Of a stretch of DNA of 64,000 bases, positions 19,431-28,518 are shown in pieces. The translations under genes were made by a program, and so were the position numbers. The first letter of the stretch is position 1. Each line of letters starts with the position of its first letter. Origin of the DNA: Bacteroidia bacterium 43-41 (GTDB taxonomy: Bacteria; Bacteroidota; Bacteroidia; Bacteroidales; Dysgonomonadaceae); NCBI GenBank assembly GCA_001898165.1, contig MKTD01000028.1, positions 124,001 through 188,000 on the forward strand, written 5' to 3'. The notes under the pieces are model-generated. The model saw only the letters and a list, made by a program, of their open reading frames with translations, did not search any database and had not been told where the DNA came from.

Positions 19431-19859
19431 ATGAAAATGAAACTTAATGGCGCAAAAATAATAGACCTTCCGAAAAATTTAGACAGAAGGGGAAATTTAT
19501 CTGTGATTGAAGAACTCAGGAACATCCCTTTTAAAATAAAACGGGCGTATTGGATTTACGATGTGCCGGGAGGAGAAGTGAGAGGCGGCCATGCATACAA
19601 ACGAAATCAGGAATTTATTGTTGCCCTTTCGGGCAGTTTCGATGTGATACTCGACAATGGAAAGGAACAGCAGACATTCTCCCTGAATCGATCTTATTAT
19701 GGGCTATACGTTCCTAAGGGGATGTGGAGACAAATGCAAAACTTCTCAACAAACTCCCTGGCGCTCATCTTAGCATCCATCAAGTTCGATATCACGGATT
19801 ATATATATGATTACGAATTATTTAAAAAATTGGCAAATGAAAAAGACGAACATCTATGA
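19431..19859 (+). CDS. FdtA/WxcM-like cupin, sugar 3,4-ketoisomerase homologue, altered active site
   Basis: A 142-residue cupin of the FdtA/QdtA family, which isomerises dTDP-4-keto-6-deoxyglucose to the 3-keto sugar. Family marks are DRRGNLSVIEELRNIPF, IYDVPGGEVRGGHAYK and FIVALSGSFDVILDNG. In characterised FdtA enzymes the RGxHAH motif supplies two active-site histidines. Here the second is tyrosine (H54, Y56), whereas the next gene keeps both. Activity is therefore uncertain; it may act on a different keto-sugar or be regulatory. It overlaps the next gene by 23 bases. Confidence 0.82.
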   Translation: MKMKLNGAKIIDLPKNLDRRGNLSVIEELRNIPFKIKRAYWIYDVPGGEVRGGHAYKRNQEFIVALSGSFDVILDNGKEQQTFSLNRSYYGLYVPKGMWRQMQNFSTNSLALILASIKFDITDYIYDYELFKKLANEKDEHL

Positions 19860-20250
19860 TTGTTCTATAATAGAAATAGACAAACACCATCACGAGAAAG
19901 GAAATATCAGTGTAGTTGAAAACGGCAGGACCGTCCCTTTTGATGTCAAGCGTGTGTATTATCTCTATGATGTTCCCGGCGGGGAGTCGCGGGGCGGCCA
20001 CGCTCACAAAGAACTGCAACAGTTCATTGTCGCGGCCAGCGGCAGTTTTGATGTAACATTAGATGACGGCGAATTAAAGAGGACTTTCACCATAAACCGG
20101 CCGTACCGTGGTTTACTTGTTGTTCCCGGCATCTGGAGGGAATTAGACAATTTTTCTTCCGGTTCAGTCTGTCTGGTCTTAGCATCTTTGGAATATTCTG
20201 CCGACGATTATATAAGAGATTACAACGAATTTAAAGAATTTAAAAAATGA
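19837..20250 (+). CDS. fdtA: dTDP-4-keto-6-deoxyglucose 3,4-ketoisomerase (FdtA/QdtA type)
   Basis: A 137-residue cupin with the complete FdtA pattern: [36 protein letters not shown] with both histidines (H55, H57), and [16 protein letters not shown]. It would convert dTDP-4-keto-6-deoxyglucose to the 3-keto isomer, the first committed step to dTDP-Fuc3NAc or dTDP-Qui3NAc. The acetyltransferase and aminotransferase genes that complete this branch follow at once. ATG 19837 is preferred over 19807 because homology begins there. Whether the product is the galacto (FdtA) or gluco (QdtA) form is not decided. rmlA and rmlB are not in the window. Confidence 0.85.
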   Translation: MKKTNIYDCSIIEIDKHHHEKGNISVVENGRTVPFDVKRVYYLYDVPGGESRGGHAHKELQQFIVAASGSFDVTLDDGELKRTFTINRPYRGLLVVPGIWRELDNFSSGSVCLVLASLEYSADDYIRDYNEFKEFKK

Positions 20251-20798
20251 TATATATCCATCCAAGAACGGATGTTCTCTCCCAAAAAATAGGGGAGGAC
20301 ACAACTATCTGGCAATTTTGTGTGATTTTACCCGATGCGCAAATTGGAAGCAATTGTAACATTTGTGCGCATGTATTTATAGAAAACGATGTGGTCATAG
20401 GCGACAATGTAACTATTAAAAGCGGCGTGCAGCTGTGGGACGGGGTAACCATTGAAAATAATGTATTCATCGGCCCTGATGTAACATTTACCAATGAATT
20501 AATTCCAAGATCGAAAGCGCATGATACATCCAAATTTAAACCCACATTGGTAAAAAAAGGAGCGTCTATCGGCGCAAACGCAACAATACTTCCGGGACTC
20601 GTGATTGGAGAGTATTCCTTTATCGGCGCCGGAAGCGTCATTACAAAAGACGTTCCCGATTATTCGCTTTGGTACGGAAATCCTGCCACGCAAAAAGGAT
20701 ATATAACCGAAGAGGGAGTTTTGCTGGATATGGACAAACGGGACAAGAATGGTGTGAAACACGTATTAAAAATTGACAAGGATGATCAAGTTTCTTGA
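20247..20798 (+). CDS. Hexapeptide-repeat N-acetyltransferase (FdtC/QdtC/WlbB-like)
   Basis: A 183-residue left-handed beta-helix acetyltransferase. Hexapeptide repeats run from [20 protein letters not shown] to [28 protein letters not shown]. The [11 protein letters not shown] loop with NE residues is typical of sugar 3-N-acetyltransferases such as FdtC, QdtC and WlbB. With the preceding isomerase and the following aminotransferase it completes a pathway to a dTDP-3-acetamido-3,6-dideoxyhexose. Start and stop overlap neighbours (ATGA with the upstream gene, 17 bases with the downstream gene), so translation is coupled. Confidence 0.9.
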   Translation: MIYIHPRTDVLSQKIGEDTTIWQFCVILPDAQIGSNCNICAHVFIENDVVIGDNVTIKSGVQLWDGVTIENNVFIGPDVTFTNELIPRSKAHDTSKFKPTLVKKGASIGANATILPGLVIGEYSFIGAGSVITKDVPDYSLWYGNPATQKGYITEEGVLLDMDKRDKNGVKHVLKIDKDDQVS

Positions 20799-21885
20799 TA
20801 TACAGAAAATTACACAGAGATACTCTGATGAAATTCACCAGGCTGCATCCAGAGTAATAGATTCCGGCTGGTATCTGCTTGGTGAAGAGAGCAAACGGTT
20901 CGAAAAGAACTATGCCGGATTTATCGGGACCGATTATTGTGTAAGCGTTGCCAACGGCCTGGATGCCTTGCGGATAATTTTAAAGGCCTACATGGAATTA
21001 GGCATCATGAAAGAAGGGGACGAAATTATTGTACCCGCAAACACTTTCATTGCCTCGATACTTGCCATAACCGATAACAGATTGGTTCCCGTGTTGGTCG
21101 AACCCGATATCCGGACTTATCAGCTTGACGACACCAAAATTGAAAAGGCCATTTCTCCTAAAACAAAGGGGATTATGATCGTCCACCTTTACGGACAATG
21201 CGCTTACACCGGAAAAATCGGAGAAATATGCAAAAAATACAATTTAAAACTTATCGAAGACAACGCTCAGGCAAGCGGATGTAAATTTAACGGAACGGTT
21301 ACCGGTTCTTTAGGGGATGCAGCCGGACACAGTTTTTATCCCGGTAAAAACCTGGGAGCTTTTGGTGACGGTGGAGCAATCACCACCAACGACAAGAAAT
21401 TGGAAGAGACGGCACGGGCATTGGCCAATTACGGCTCAAACGAAAAATATATATTTAACTATCAGGGACTTAATAGCAGGTTGGACGAAATCCAGGCAGC
21501 TATCTTGGACGTAAAACTGAAATACTTAAACAAAGACAATTTACGAAGAAAAGAAGTTGCACGTTACTACCTGACACACATCAATCATCCGGAAGTTATA
21601 TTACCCGAAGTAAATAACTGGGATGCACACGTATTTCACTTGTTTGTCATACGCTCGCCCCATCGTGATAATTTGCTTCAATACCTCAACAATAATGGAA
21701 TTCAGGCACTTATTCACTATCCGGTTCCGCCACACAAACAAAAAGCATATAAAGATTGGAACAACTTGCATTTGCCGGTCACCGAGAAAATTCACAACGA
21801 AGTCCTGAGCCTGCCGATAAGCCAGGTTATTACGGATGAGGAAGTAACTAAAATTACAGAATGCATTAATGCATATAAAAACTGA
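20782..21885 (+). CDS. fdtB: DegT/DnrJ/EryC1/StrS sugar aminotransferase (FdtB/QdtB-like)
   Basis: A 367-residue PLP aminotransferase for nucleotide keto-sugars. Marks are the [14 protein letters not shown] segment, EDNAQASGC (PLP-contacting Asp) and the Schiff-base lysine in [17 protein letters not shown], followed by NYGSNEKY and [14 protein letters not shown]. It would place the 3-amino group on the 3-keto sugar made by the FdtA-like enzyme, using glutamate. A TTG at 20773 is possible but ATG 20782 begins the family's MIKFLDI start. Its role is inferred from the fdt-like order of neighbours. Confidence 0.9.
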   Translation: MIKFLDIQKITQRYSDEIHQAASRVIDSGWYLLGEESKRFEKNYAGFIGTDYCVSVANGLDALRIILKAYMELGIMKEGDEIIVPANTFIASILAITDNRLVPVLVEPDIRTYQLDDTKIEKAISPKTKGIMIVHLYGQCAYTGKIGEICKKYNLKLIEDNAQASGCKFNGTVTGSLGDAAGHSFYPGKNLGAFGDGGAITTNDKKLEETARALANYGSNEKYIFNYQGLNSRLDEIQAAILDVKLKYLNKDNLRRKEVARYYLTHINHPEVILPEVNNWDAHVFHLFVIRSPHRDNLLQYLNNNGIQALIHYPVPPHKQKAYKDWNNLHLPVTEKIHNEVLSLPISQVITDEEVTKITECINAYKN

Positions 21886-21887
21886 TT

Positions 21888-22592
21888 ATGAATGTATTAA
21901 GGAATATGGAAGAATCTGTGAACCGGTTTTTGAACTTGTCGTATTTACTATTTGCTAAATCGATTCGTAAAATCAGATCCTTCTGGTATTCCCGAAAAAT
22001 TGACACCGGTGGTGGTAAAATAACATTGCACGCGCCATTCGTAAATATAAAAATAAAGAAGCACAAAAACGCTTCCATACATATCAAAGGAAATTTAAAT
22101 ACCATGTCGCATATGGGAAATAAAAATCCGATCTACATTGAGCTTGAAGAAAATTCGACATTAAAAATTAATGGTGATTTTCTAATCGGACAGGGTGTGA
22201 GAATTTTCCTGAAAAATAATTCAACGCTGAGCATTGGCGGGAAAGAGAAGGAATCTGATTCGGGCATTTCGGGCGATACGCTTATAATGGCTTATAAAGA
22301 GATACACATTGGAAAAGATTTTTTATGTGCATGGAATGTATTTATCAGCGACTCCGATTGGCATCAGATCAAAGGACAAGACCACCAAGCCGGTGTTTTT
22401 ATCGGAGATCATGTCTGGATAGCCAACAGCAATAACATTTTAAAAGGATCAAACATCGGCAATAACTGCATTGTAGCCAGTAATTCAAAAACAATAAATT
22501 CCGTTTTTCCGGATAATGCCTTGATTGGCGGGATTCCGGCAAAGCTATTGACCCGGAATATTGACTGGAACAGAGATATAGATAAAGTTTAA
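21888..22592 (+). CDS. Acyltransferase, left-handed beta-helix type
   Basis: A 234-residue protein with an N-terminal helix and a beta-helix of hexapeptide-like turns (IHIKGNLNTM ... LKINGDFLIGQGVRIFLKNNSTLSIGG). It ends in the acetyltransferase block GVFIGDHVWIANSNNILKGSNIGNNCIVASNSKTINS and GGIPAKLL. The acceptor sugar is unknown; most such enzymes in capsule operons O-acetylate a repeat-unit sugar. It starts two bases after the aminotransferase stop. The usual VWIG is VWIA here, a mild departure. Confidence 0.85.
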   Translation: MNVLRNMEESVNRFLNLSYLLFAKSIRKIRSFWYSRKIDTGGGKITLHAPFVNIKIKKHKNASIHIKGNLNTMSHMGNKNPIYIELEENSTLKINGDFLIGQGVRIFLKNNSTLSIGGKEKESDSGISGDTLIMAYKEIHIGKDFLCAWNVFISDSDWHQIKGQDHQAGVFIGDHVWIANSNNILKGSNIGNNCIVASNSKTINSVFPDNALIGGIPAKLLTRNIDWNRDIDKV

Positions 22593-22595
22593 AAG

Positions 22596-24086
22596 ATGAA
22601 CAAACAGCAATCGTCATACCGGCAAATCATGAAAGCCACTTCCCTTTTTGGCGGAGTCCAGGTTTTTCAGATCATCATTTCGGTGATCCGTTCAAAATTT
22701 GTAGCAATATTACTGGGACCATCCGGTATGGGTATTGTGGGATTGCTGACCTCAACAACGGGCCTGGTGGCGGGACTTACCAATTTCGGATTAGGAACGA
22801 GTGCCATAAAAAATATTTCAGAAGCAAACGCTACCGGCGACGAAAACCGGATTTCAACCGTTATCTCCGTTATGCGCCGGCTGGTTTGGATTACCGGAAT
22901 TTTAGGTGCGGTTGTAACACTTGTTTTTTCGTCCTGGCTCAGCCAATTCACTTTCGGTAACCGGGAATACACGCTGGCTTTTGTGTGGATTTCCATCACA
23001 CTGCTTTTTAACCAGTTAAGCGCCGGAGAATTGGTATTGCTGCAAGGACTTCTAAAGTTGCAGGAACTGGCAAAGGCAAATGTTTACGGCAGTATTGCCG
23101 GGTTGATAGTCACCGTTCCCTTGTATTATAAATTCGGTGTAAAAGGAATTGTGCCTGTAATTGTTATTACGGCGTTGATTACCCTGTTTTTCTCGTGGTA
23201 TTTTACCAAAAAGATAAAAATAAATAAAACAAAACTAACCAAAGAGATTACTATTACCGAAGGCAAAAGTATGCTGGTGATGGGCTTTATGATTAGTTTA
23301 AGCGGATTAATCTCATTGGCCGTAGCCTATATTTTGCGCATATATATAAACAGGACCGGCAATATAGCCGATGTGGGACTTTACAATGCAGGTTTTACGA
23401 TTATCAACACGTATGTAGGAATGATTTTCACAGCTATGGCCACCGATTATTATCCGAGGCTGGCCGCAGTTGCACAAAGCAACGACTTATGCAGGCAAAA
23501 TATCAATCAGCAGGCAGAGATTGCCATTCTCATTTTGGCACCTATTCTTATGGCTTTCTTGATATTTATCAATTGGGCGGTTATTTTGCTCTATTCATCG
23601 CAGTTCCTGGCCGTAACGGGTATGATATATTGGGCTGCGTTGGGAATGTTTTTTAAAGCGGCAAGTTGGGCTGTGGGATTTGTTTTTCTGGCAAAAGGGG
23701 CAAGCAAGATTTTCTTTTGGAGCGAATTAGTTTCAAATGCATATGGATTACTATTCAGCATTTTGGGGTATCATTGGGGCAATTTATCGGGATTAGGATT
23801 GGCATTTCTCATCAGTTATTTTGTTGCGCTCATTCAGGTATTCGTGATCGCCAAACTAAAATACCAATTCTCGTTCACGCCGTCGTTCGTGAAAATTTTT
23901 ATCATCCAATTCTCGCTGGCGCTGATGAGTTTTGCAATAGTCAGTTTAATAAGCAAACCCTACACGTACATTTTCGGGATAGTTCTTATCGGAATTTCCT
24001 GCTGGTATTCATACATAGAATTGGAAAGTAGAATTGGAGTGAAAGAACTTGTTCGGGAATTTATACAAAAAGCAAGAAAAAGATAA
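22596..24086 (+). CDS. wzx: Repeat-unit flippase (Wzx, PST family)
   Basis: A 496-residue integral membrane protein of the polysaccharide transporter family with about 12 to 14 hydrophobic helices. It starts KATSLFGGVQVFQIIISVIRSKFVAILLGPSGMGIVGLL, the standard opening of O-antigen translocases in Bacteroidetes. It would flip the undecaprenyl-diphosphate-linked repeat unit across the inner membrane. It starts four bases after the acyltransferase stop. Confidence 0.92.
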   Translation: MNKQQSSYRQIMKATSLFGGVQVFQIIISVIRSKFVAILLGPSGMGIVGLLTSTTGLVAGLTNFGLGTSAIKNISEANATGDENRISTVISVMRRLVWITGILGAVVTLVFSSWLSQFTFGNREYTLAFVWISITLLFNQLSAGELVLLQGLLKLQELAKANVYGSIAGLIVTVPLYYKFGVKGIVPVIVITALITLFFSWYFTKKIKINKTKLTKEITITEGKSMLVMGFMISLSGLISLAVAYILRIYINRTGNIADVGLYNAGFTIINTYVGMIFTAMATDYYPRLAAVAQSNDLCRQNINQQAEIAILILAPILMAFLIFINWAVILLYSSQFLAVTGMIYWAALGMFFKAASWAVGFVFLAKGASKIFFWSELVSNAYGLLFSILGYHWGNLSGLGLAFLISYFVALIQVFVIAKLKYQFSFTPSFVKIFIIQFSLALMSFAIVSLISKPYTYIFGIVLIGISCWYSYIELESRIGVKELVREFIQKARKR

Positions 24087-24092
24087 TAAATT

Positions 24093-25010
24093 ATGAGCAG
24101 TATTAACACACCGTTGGTTTCGGTAATCATCATAACGTACAACAGCTCAAGATACGTGTTGGAAACGTTGGAAAGCATAAAATCCCAGTCGTGGAAATAC
24201 ATTGAGCTGATAATCAGTGACGATGCTTCTAAGGATAATACGGTTCAACTTTGTCGGGACTGGATAAAAGAAAATAGGGAGCGATTTGTGGAATCGAAGA
24301 TAATTACAGTGGAAATGAATACGGGAATTAGCGCCAATTGTAATCGCGGATTACAGGCCACCACGGGCGAATGGATAAAATTAATTGCCGGAGACGATGT
24401 CTTGATGGATAATTGCATCGCCGATAATTTAGAGTACGCGCGGCGTTTCCCCGAAGCCTCTTTCATAGTATCGGATATGACGGAGATTGACGAAAACAGC
24501 GTACCAATCGACAAAAAAAGCATCAATGAAGGATTAGCTTTTCTAATGAGTAAGTCAACAACAGAAGAGCAATTGAAAGCCTACTCGCGTTGGCCCGAAT
24601 TTTTAAATACGCCCACTTTTTTCTATAGGAGAGAGCTGCTGAATGTCATTGGCTACTGCAATGAAAAGTTCAAAATTTACGAAGATATGGTTATGATTTT
24701 TAAGATTATCGGCGCAAAAGTTAAAATTCATTATGTGAACAAGCCAACCGTACAATACCGGATTCATGCAAACTCTGCGTCACGAAATAAATCAATTGAC
24801 GAGATAAGAGAGCGGGAAGCATTGGATATTTTTAGAATGTATCAGAAGAAAAATCTGAACGTTTTCAACCTTATTGATTTATCGGTTTATTACGAAAATT
24901 GGTTAAGATTTAAATACAAAGGGCTTTACAAATTAAAGGGAATTTCATATCTGCGAAAACTCAGCCTGTTTTACTGGTATTTGAAACTCCATGGAGTGAA
25001 AAATTATTGA
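24093..25010 (+). CDS. Glycosyltransferase family 2 (GT-A fold)
   Basis: A 305-residue GT2 enzyme. The nucleotide-sugar site has VSVIIITYNSSRYVLETLESI, SDDASKDNTVQL and the metal-binding AGDDVLMDNCI. The acceptor region includes FLNTPTFFYRRELL and an EDMVMIFKI segment carrying the probable catalytic acid (ED). It would add one sugar to the lipid-linked repeat unit at the cytoplasmic face. The donor is unknown. It lies six bases after wzx. Confidence 0.92.
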   Translation: MSSINTPLVSVIIITYNSSRYVLETLESIKSQSWKYIELIISDDASKDNTVQLCRDWIKENRERFVESKIITVEMNTGISANCNRGLQATTGEWIKLIAGDDVLMDNCIADNLEYARRFPEASFIVSDMTEIDENSVPIDKKSINEGLAFLMSKSTTEEQLKAYSRWPEFLNTPTFFYRRELLNVIGYCNEKFKIYEDMVMIFKIIGAKVKIHYVNKPTVQYRIHANSASRNKSIDEIREREALDIFRMYQKKNLNVFNLIDLSVYYENWLRFKYKGLYKLKGISYLRKLSLFYWYLKLHGVKNY

Positions 25011-25026
25011 TAATATAATAAAAACA

Positions 25027-26313
25027 ATGCGTATTCTCTGGATAACACATGATATCTTCGACGCCTTTTTCCCGTACGTAAAAGGCAACCCTACAAAGGG
25101 AAGGCCTTGGATTGCCCCATTGTTTTACAGTATTTACAAACAAGACGGCGTAAAACTGGCGGTCCTTACTCCCGTAGTTGACGGGAAAGAGCAAAAGTGC
25201 ACTATTGATGATATTATCTATTATTCCGTTGGAATTGAGAAAAAAGGAAATGTCATACCTATGAATAATAAATTGGCAAACAAATACATATCTGCAATAA
25301 ATGATTTCCGCCCCGACATCATTCACGTTCACGGAACCGAAATAAATTTCGGGCTTCTGCGCAAGTATGTAAATGCCAATATTCCGATTGTTTGCTCCGT
25401 ACAGGGCATTATTCCGCCCTGTTTTGAATATCTGAAATACAGCGTGGCAAATATCGATATCAACAAATACAGATCGATAAAAAACAGATTGGGAAGGGGC
25501 GGTGTAAATCAAGCCTTTAGAAAATGGAAACGATATATCCCCATAGAAAAAGAAATTTACAGGCTCAATCAATATTTTATTGGAAGAACATTGTGGGACA
25601 AAGCTTACGTAGCTGCTTTCAATCCGCAGGCACGCTATTTTCACGGCGAGGAGTTATTGCGGGATGAGTTCTACAACATCGATTGGAATTCGGAATCGTG
25701 CGAGCGGCACAGGGTTTTTATCTCTTCATCGGAATATGCTTTAAAAGGGTTTCATGTCTTGTTGAAAGCCACCTCAATTTTAAAACAAAAATACCCCGAT
25801 ATTAAAATAGTGGCTCCGCTCTCCTCCGTTCGTCCGCACTTTTCGATATTTCTCGATTATCTGATTTCGGAAGATTACAACAACTACCTGAAAAAAGAAA
25901 TAGACCGATTGGGATTACAGCAAAATATCATATTCCAACAGAGATTAAGCGCTGCCGAAATGGCTGCCGAATTTAAAAAAGCGCACGTGTTTGCCTTGCC
26001 GTCTTTTGTTGAAAACAGTCCCAACGCGTTGGGAGAAGCCATGATAATTGGTGTTCCGTCGGTCGTTACGCCCGTTGGAGGCATCACTTCGATTGTAGAA
26101 AACGAGAAAAGTTCGCTCTTTTTTCCTTCGGGTGATTATGTGATGATGGCGCATCAGATTGACAGGCTTTTTTCGGATGACAAATTGGCATTCACCATCA
26201 GTAAAAATGCGAAAAGCATTGCCGGAAAACGACACAATATTGTTGAGACCACGAAACAATATATGGAAACTTACGCGGCGATTTTAAAAAGCCACAAAGA
26301 GCAATACAACTGA
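25027..26313 (+). CDS. Glycosyltransferase family 4 (GT-B fold)
   Basis: A 428-residue GT-B enzyme. The N-terminal domain opens RILWITHDIFDAFFPY and contains the acceptor-side PDIIHVHGTE. The donor-binding half carries FALPSFVENSPNALGEAMIIGVPSVVTPVGGI, the E-x7-E-like region of GT4. It is one of five classical glycosyltransferases of the operon. Substrate is unknown. Confidence 0.92.
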   Translation: MRILWITHDIFDAFFPYVKGNPTKGRPWIAPLFYSIYKQDGVKLAVLTPVVDGKEQKCTIDDIIYYSVGIEKKGNVIPMNNKLANKYISAINDFRPDIIHVHGTEINFGLLRKYVNANIPIVCSVQGIIPPCFEYLKYSVANIDINKYRSIKNRLGRGGVNQAFRKWKRYIPIEKEIYRLNQYFIGRTLWDKAYVAAFNPQARYFHGEELLRDEFYNIDWNSESCERHRVFISSSEYALKGFHVLLKATSILKQKYPDIKIVAPLSSVRPHFSIFLDYLISEDYNNYLKKEIDRLGLQQNIIFQQRLSAAEMAAEFKKAHVFALPSFVENSPNALGEAMIIGVPSVVTPVGGITSIVENEKSSLFFPSGDYVMMAHQIDRLFSDDKLAFTISKNAKSIAGKRHNIVETTKQYMETYAAILKSHKEQYN

Positions 26314-26339
26314 AAAAAATTGAATAATTGAGTAAAAGA

Positions 26340-27698
26340 ATGAACACGGTTAATAAACAAATAGTAAGTCAGGTAATTCCCGTCACCATTTTATTGATAA
26401 CGGTTTACTCGGTTTTATATTTTCTAAGGCCGTCTTTCGCTATGCTTGCCCCGTTAAACAATACAACACTGTGGTGGGGAATTTCGTCGCTTATTCTGGT
26501 TGCGTTCTTTTTTTCGAAGCACAATTTCATCGAAAAAAGGGAGAACAGAAATCTCCTTTTTGTTTGGATCTATTTGCTTTGGAATATAGCTTGTATCGTC
26601 AGGGGGATGTTTGTGGCAGAAGTTTACTGGGACTGGAAAGGATTGATTGGCAACGCAATGGCTCTGATATTGCCCGTCGTGGCATATTCGGCAACCAACA
26701 GGTTGATTGTGCAGTCGATACTGTTGTATTACATAAAATACGTTTTACCGCTATTTCTGGTTTTTGCGGTAATTATCAGGACAGACGCTTACGGATTTTA
26801 TCTGATTCCCGTGAGTTTTCTACTGTTGTTTCTGCCGGCAGTCACAAAGCGTTGGCGGTACCTTTTGTTGGCAACAACCGCAATTGTGTTAGTTTCCGAT
26901 TTAGGCGCCCGGAGCAATGTGATAAAATTTGGAGTTCCGATACTGATTTTGGGCATTTATTACCTGAGAAATATAGTTTCCATCAAGTTTTTAGAAACCA
27001 TTCGCCTCCTGCTCTTTATCGTGCCGATAGTGCTGTTCGGACTTGGTGTAAGTGGAATTTTCAATGTTTTTGATATGGACAGCTATGTTCAGGGAGATTT
27101 CAAAATATCCGGGACCGATATGGATGGCAGCCGCGTGGAAGAGAGTGTTACAACCGACACACGCACGTTTCTTTATGAAGAAGTGTTGAACTCGGCTATC
27201 GACAACAATTACTGGATGCTTGGACGGACACCCGCCCGCGGGAACGATTCCAATTCGTTTGGTTACATGGGATTCGATTTGACAGGAAGATACGAAAGAT
27301 TATCAAACGAAATAGGTTTGGCTAATGTCTTTACCTGGACGGGAATTATAGGAGTAATCCTTTATATGATTGTCTTTTTCCGGGCTTCGTACCTGGCTGT
27401 AAATAAATCCAGGAACATATACATGAAATTGATCGGGCTTTATATCGCGTTCCGGTGGCTTTTCTCATGGATAGAAGACGTAAATAATTTTTCTCTGAAC
27501 TATTTTATGCTTTGGATAATGATGGGGATGTGCTATTCATATAGTTTTAGAGACATGACAAACAAAGAAGTTGTCTTTTGGATACGCGGCATTTTCGACG
27601 CCCGCTATATTCATTTTCAGAATTATCTTATAAAAAAAAGAAAATATGAAAAGTCAGCAAATAGCCGTTTTACTAACGTGCTACAACAGGAAAGCTAA
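26340..27698 (+). CDS. wzy: Polysaccharide polymerase (Wzy-like)
   Basis: A 452-residue hydrophobic protein with about 10 to 12 membrane helices and one large periplasmic loop at about residues 240-310 (FDMDSYVQGDFKISGTDMDG ... NSFGYMGFDLTGRYERLSNEIGLAN), the layout of Wzy O-antigen polymerases. Sequence conservation in this family is poor, so the call rests on topology and on its place between wzx and glycosyltransferase genes. ATG 26340 is preferred to the TTG at 26328. The 3' end overlaps the next gene by 53 bases. Confidence 0.8.
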   Translation: MNTVNKQIVSQVIPVTILLITVYSVLYFLRPSFAMLAPLNNTTLWWGISSLILVAFFFSKHNFIEKRENRNLLFVWIYLLWNIACIVRGMFVAEVYWDWKGLIGNAMALILPVVAYSATNRLIVQSILLYYIKYVLPLFLVFAVIIRTDAYGFYLIPVSFLLLFLPAVTKRWRYLLLATTAIVLVSDLGARSNVIKFGVPILILGIYYLRNIVSIKFLETIRLLLFIVPIVLFGLGVSGIFNVFDMDSYVQGDFKISGTDMDGSRVEESVTTDTRTFLYEEVLNSAIDNNYWMLGRTPARGNDSNSFGYMGFDLTGRYERLSNEIGLANVFTWTGIIGVILYMIVFFRASYLAVNKSRNIYMKLIGLYIAFRWLFSWIEDVNNFSLNYFMLWIMMGMCYSYSFRDMTNKEVVFWIRGIFDARYIHFQNYLIKKRKYEKSANSRFTNVLQQES

Positions 27699-28512
27699 AA
27701 CATTGGCGTGTCTGGCATCTCTGTATGAGGCAAAGTTACCATCGAATTGCCAGTTGGATGTTTTCCTGACCGATGATGGTTCTACCGATGGAACGGGGGA
27801 CGCGGTAAAAGAACTATATCCGCAGGTAACCGTCCTGAAAGGCAGCGGCGATTTATTTTGGGCAGGCGGAATGCGGCTGGCTTGGGAAACGGCCATGCGG
27901 AGAAGATCATACGATGCTTACTTGCTGATAAATGACGATGTCTGGTTACAGCACGACTTTATGGAGAATTTGATGAAAACAGAAGAATATTCGCTCCGGA
28001 AAACAGGTAAAAAGGGTATTTATTGCGGTGCAACCGTTGACGGGGAAACCGGGAAAGTAACCTATGGCGGCTCCCGAATAAAAACCAATCACGTTGTGAT
28101 GAAAAGCGAATTATTAGCGCCGCGGGAAATACCGCAAAAATGTGAAATTACAAACGCCAACATATTGTGGGTCAGCAGACAGGTAGTAGAAAAAATAGGA
28201 ATCCTAAACAAGCGGTTTACACACGGAATTGCAGACTACGACTACTCGCTGCAAGCCTGTAAAAAGAATATTCCGGTCTATTTGGCACCAAATGTGTGTG
28301 GCACATGCTCTGACGATCATGGAAAAAACTGGCGAAAAGCAGACAAACCGCTAAAAGACAGGATAGCCTATTTAAAAAGCCCTGGAGGATTGGCATACAA
28401 CGAGTATCTGTATTACATCAGGAGAAATTTCCCCATGTTTCTGCCTTACTCTTTCGTTATGTTATGGATGAAAACGTTTTTCCCCTTTTTGTGGGATAAG
28501 TTTAAAAATTAA
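27646..28512 (+). CDS. Glycosyltransferase family 2, rhamnosyltransferase-like
   Basis: A 288-residue GT-A enzyme. AVLLTCYNRKAKTLACLASL and TDDGSTDGTGDAV form the donor site, NDDVWLQHDF the metal-binding motif and HGIADYDYSLQACK the region expected to hold the catalytic base. The layout resembles bacterial dTDP-rhamnosyltransferases, but the donor is not proven. It starts inside the end of the polymerase gene with a 53-base overlap, unusually long for this operon. Confidence 0.9.
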   Translation: MKSQQIAVLLTCYNRKAKTLACLASLYEAKLPSNCQLDVFLTDDGSTDGTGDAVKELYPQVTVLKGSGDLFWAGGMRLAWETAMRRRSYDAYLLINDDVWLQHDFMENLMKTEEYSLRKTGKKGIYCGATVDGETGKVTYGGSRIKTNHVVMKSELLAPREIPQKCEITNANILWVSRQVVEKIGILNKRFTHGIADYDYSLQACKKNIPVYLAPNVCGTCSDDHGKNWRKADKPLKDRIAYLKSPGGLAYNEYLYYIRRNFPMFLPYSFVMLWMKTFFPFLWDKFKN

Positions 28513-28518
28513 GAAGAA

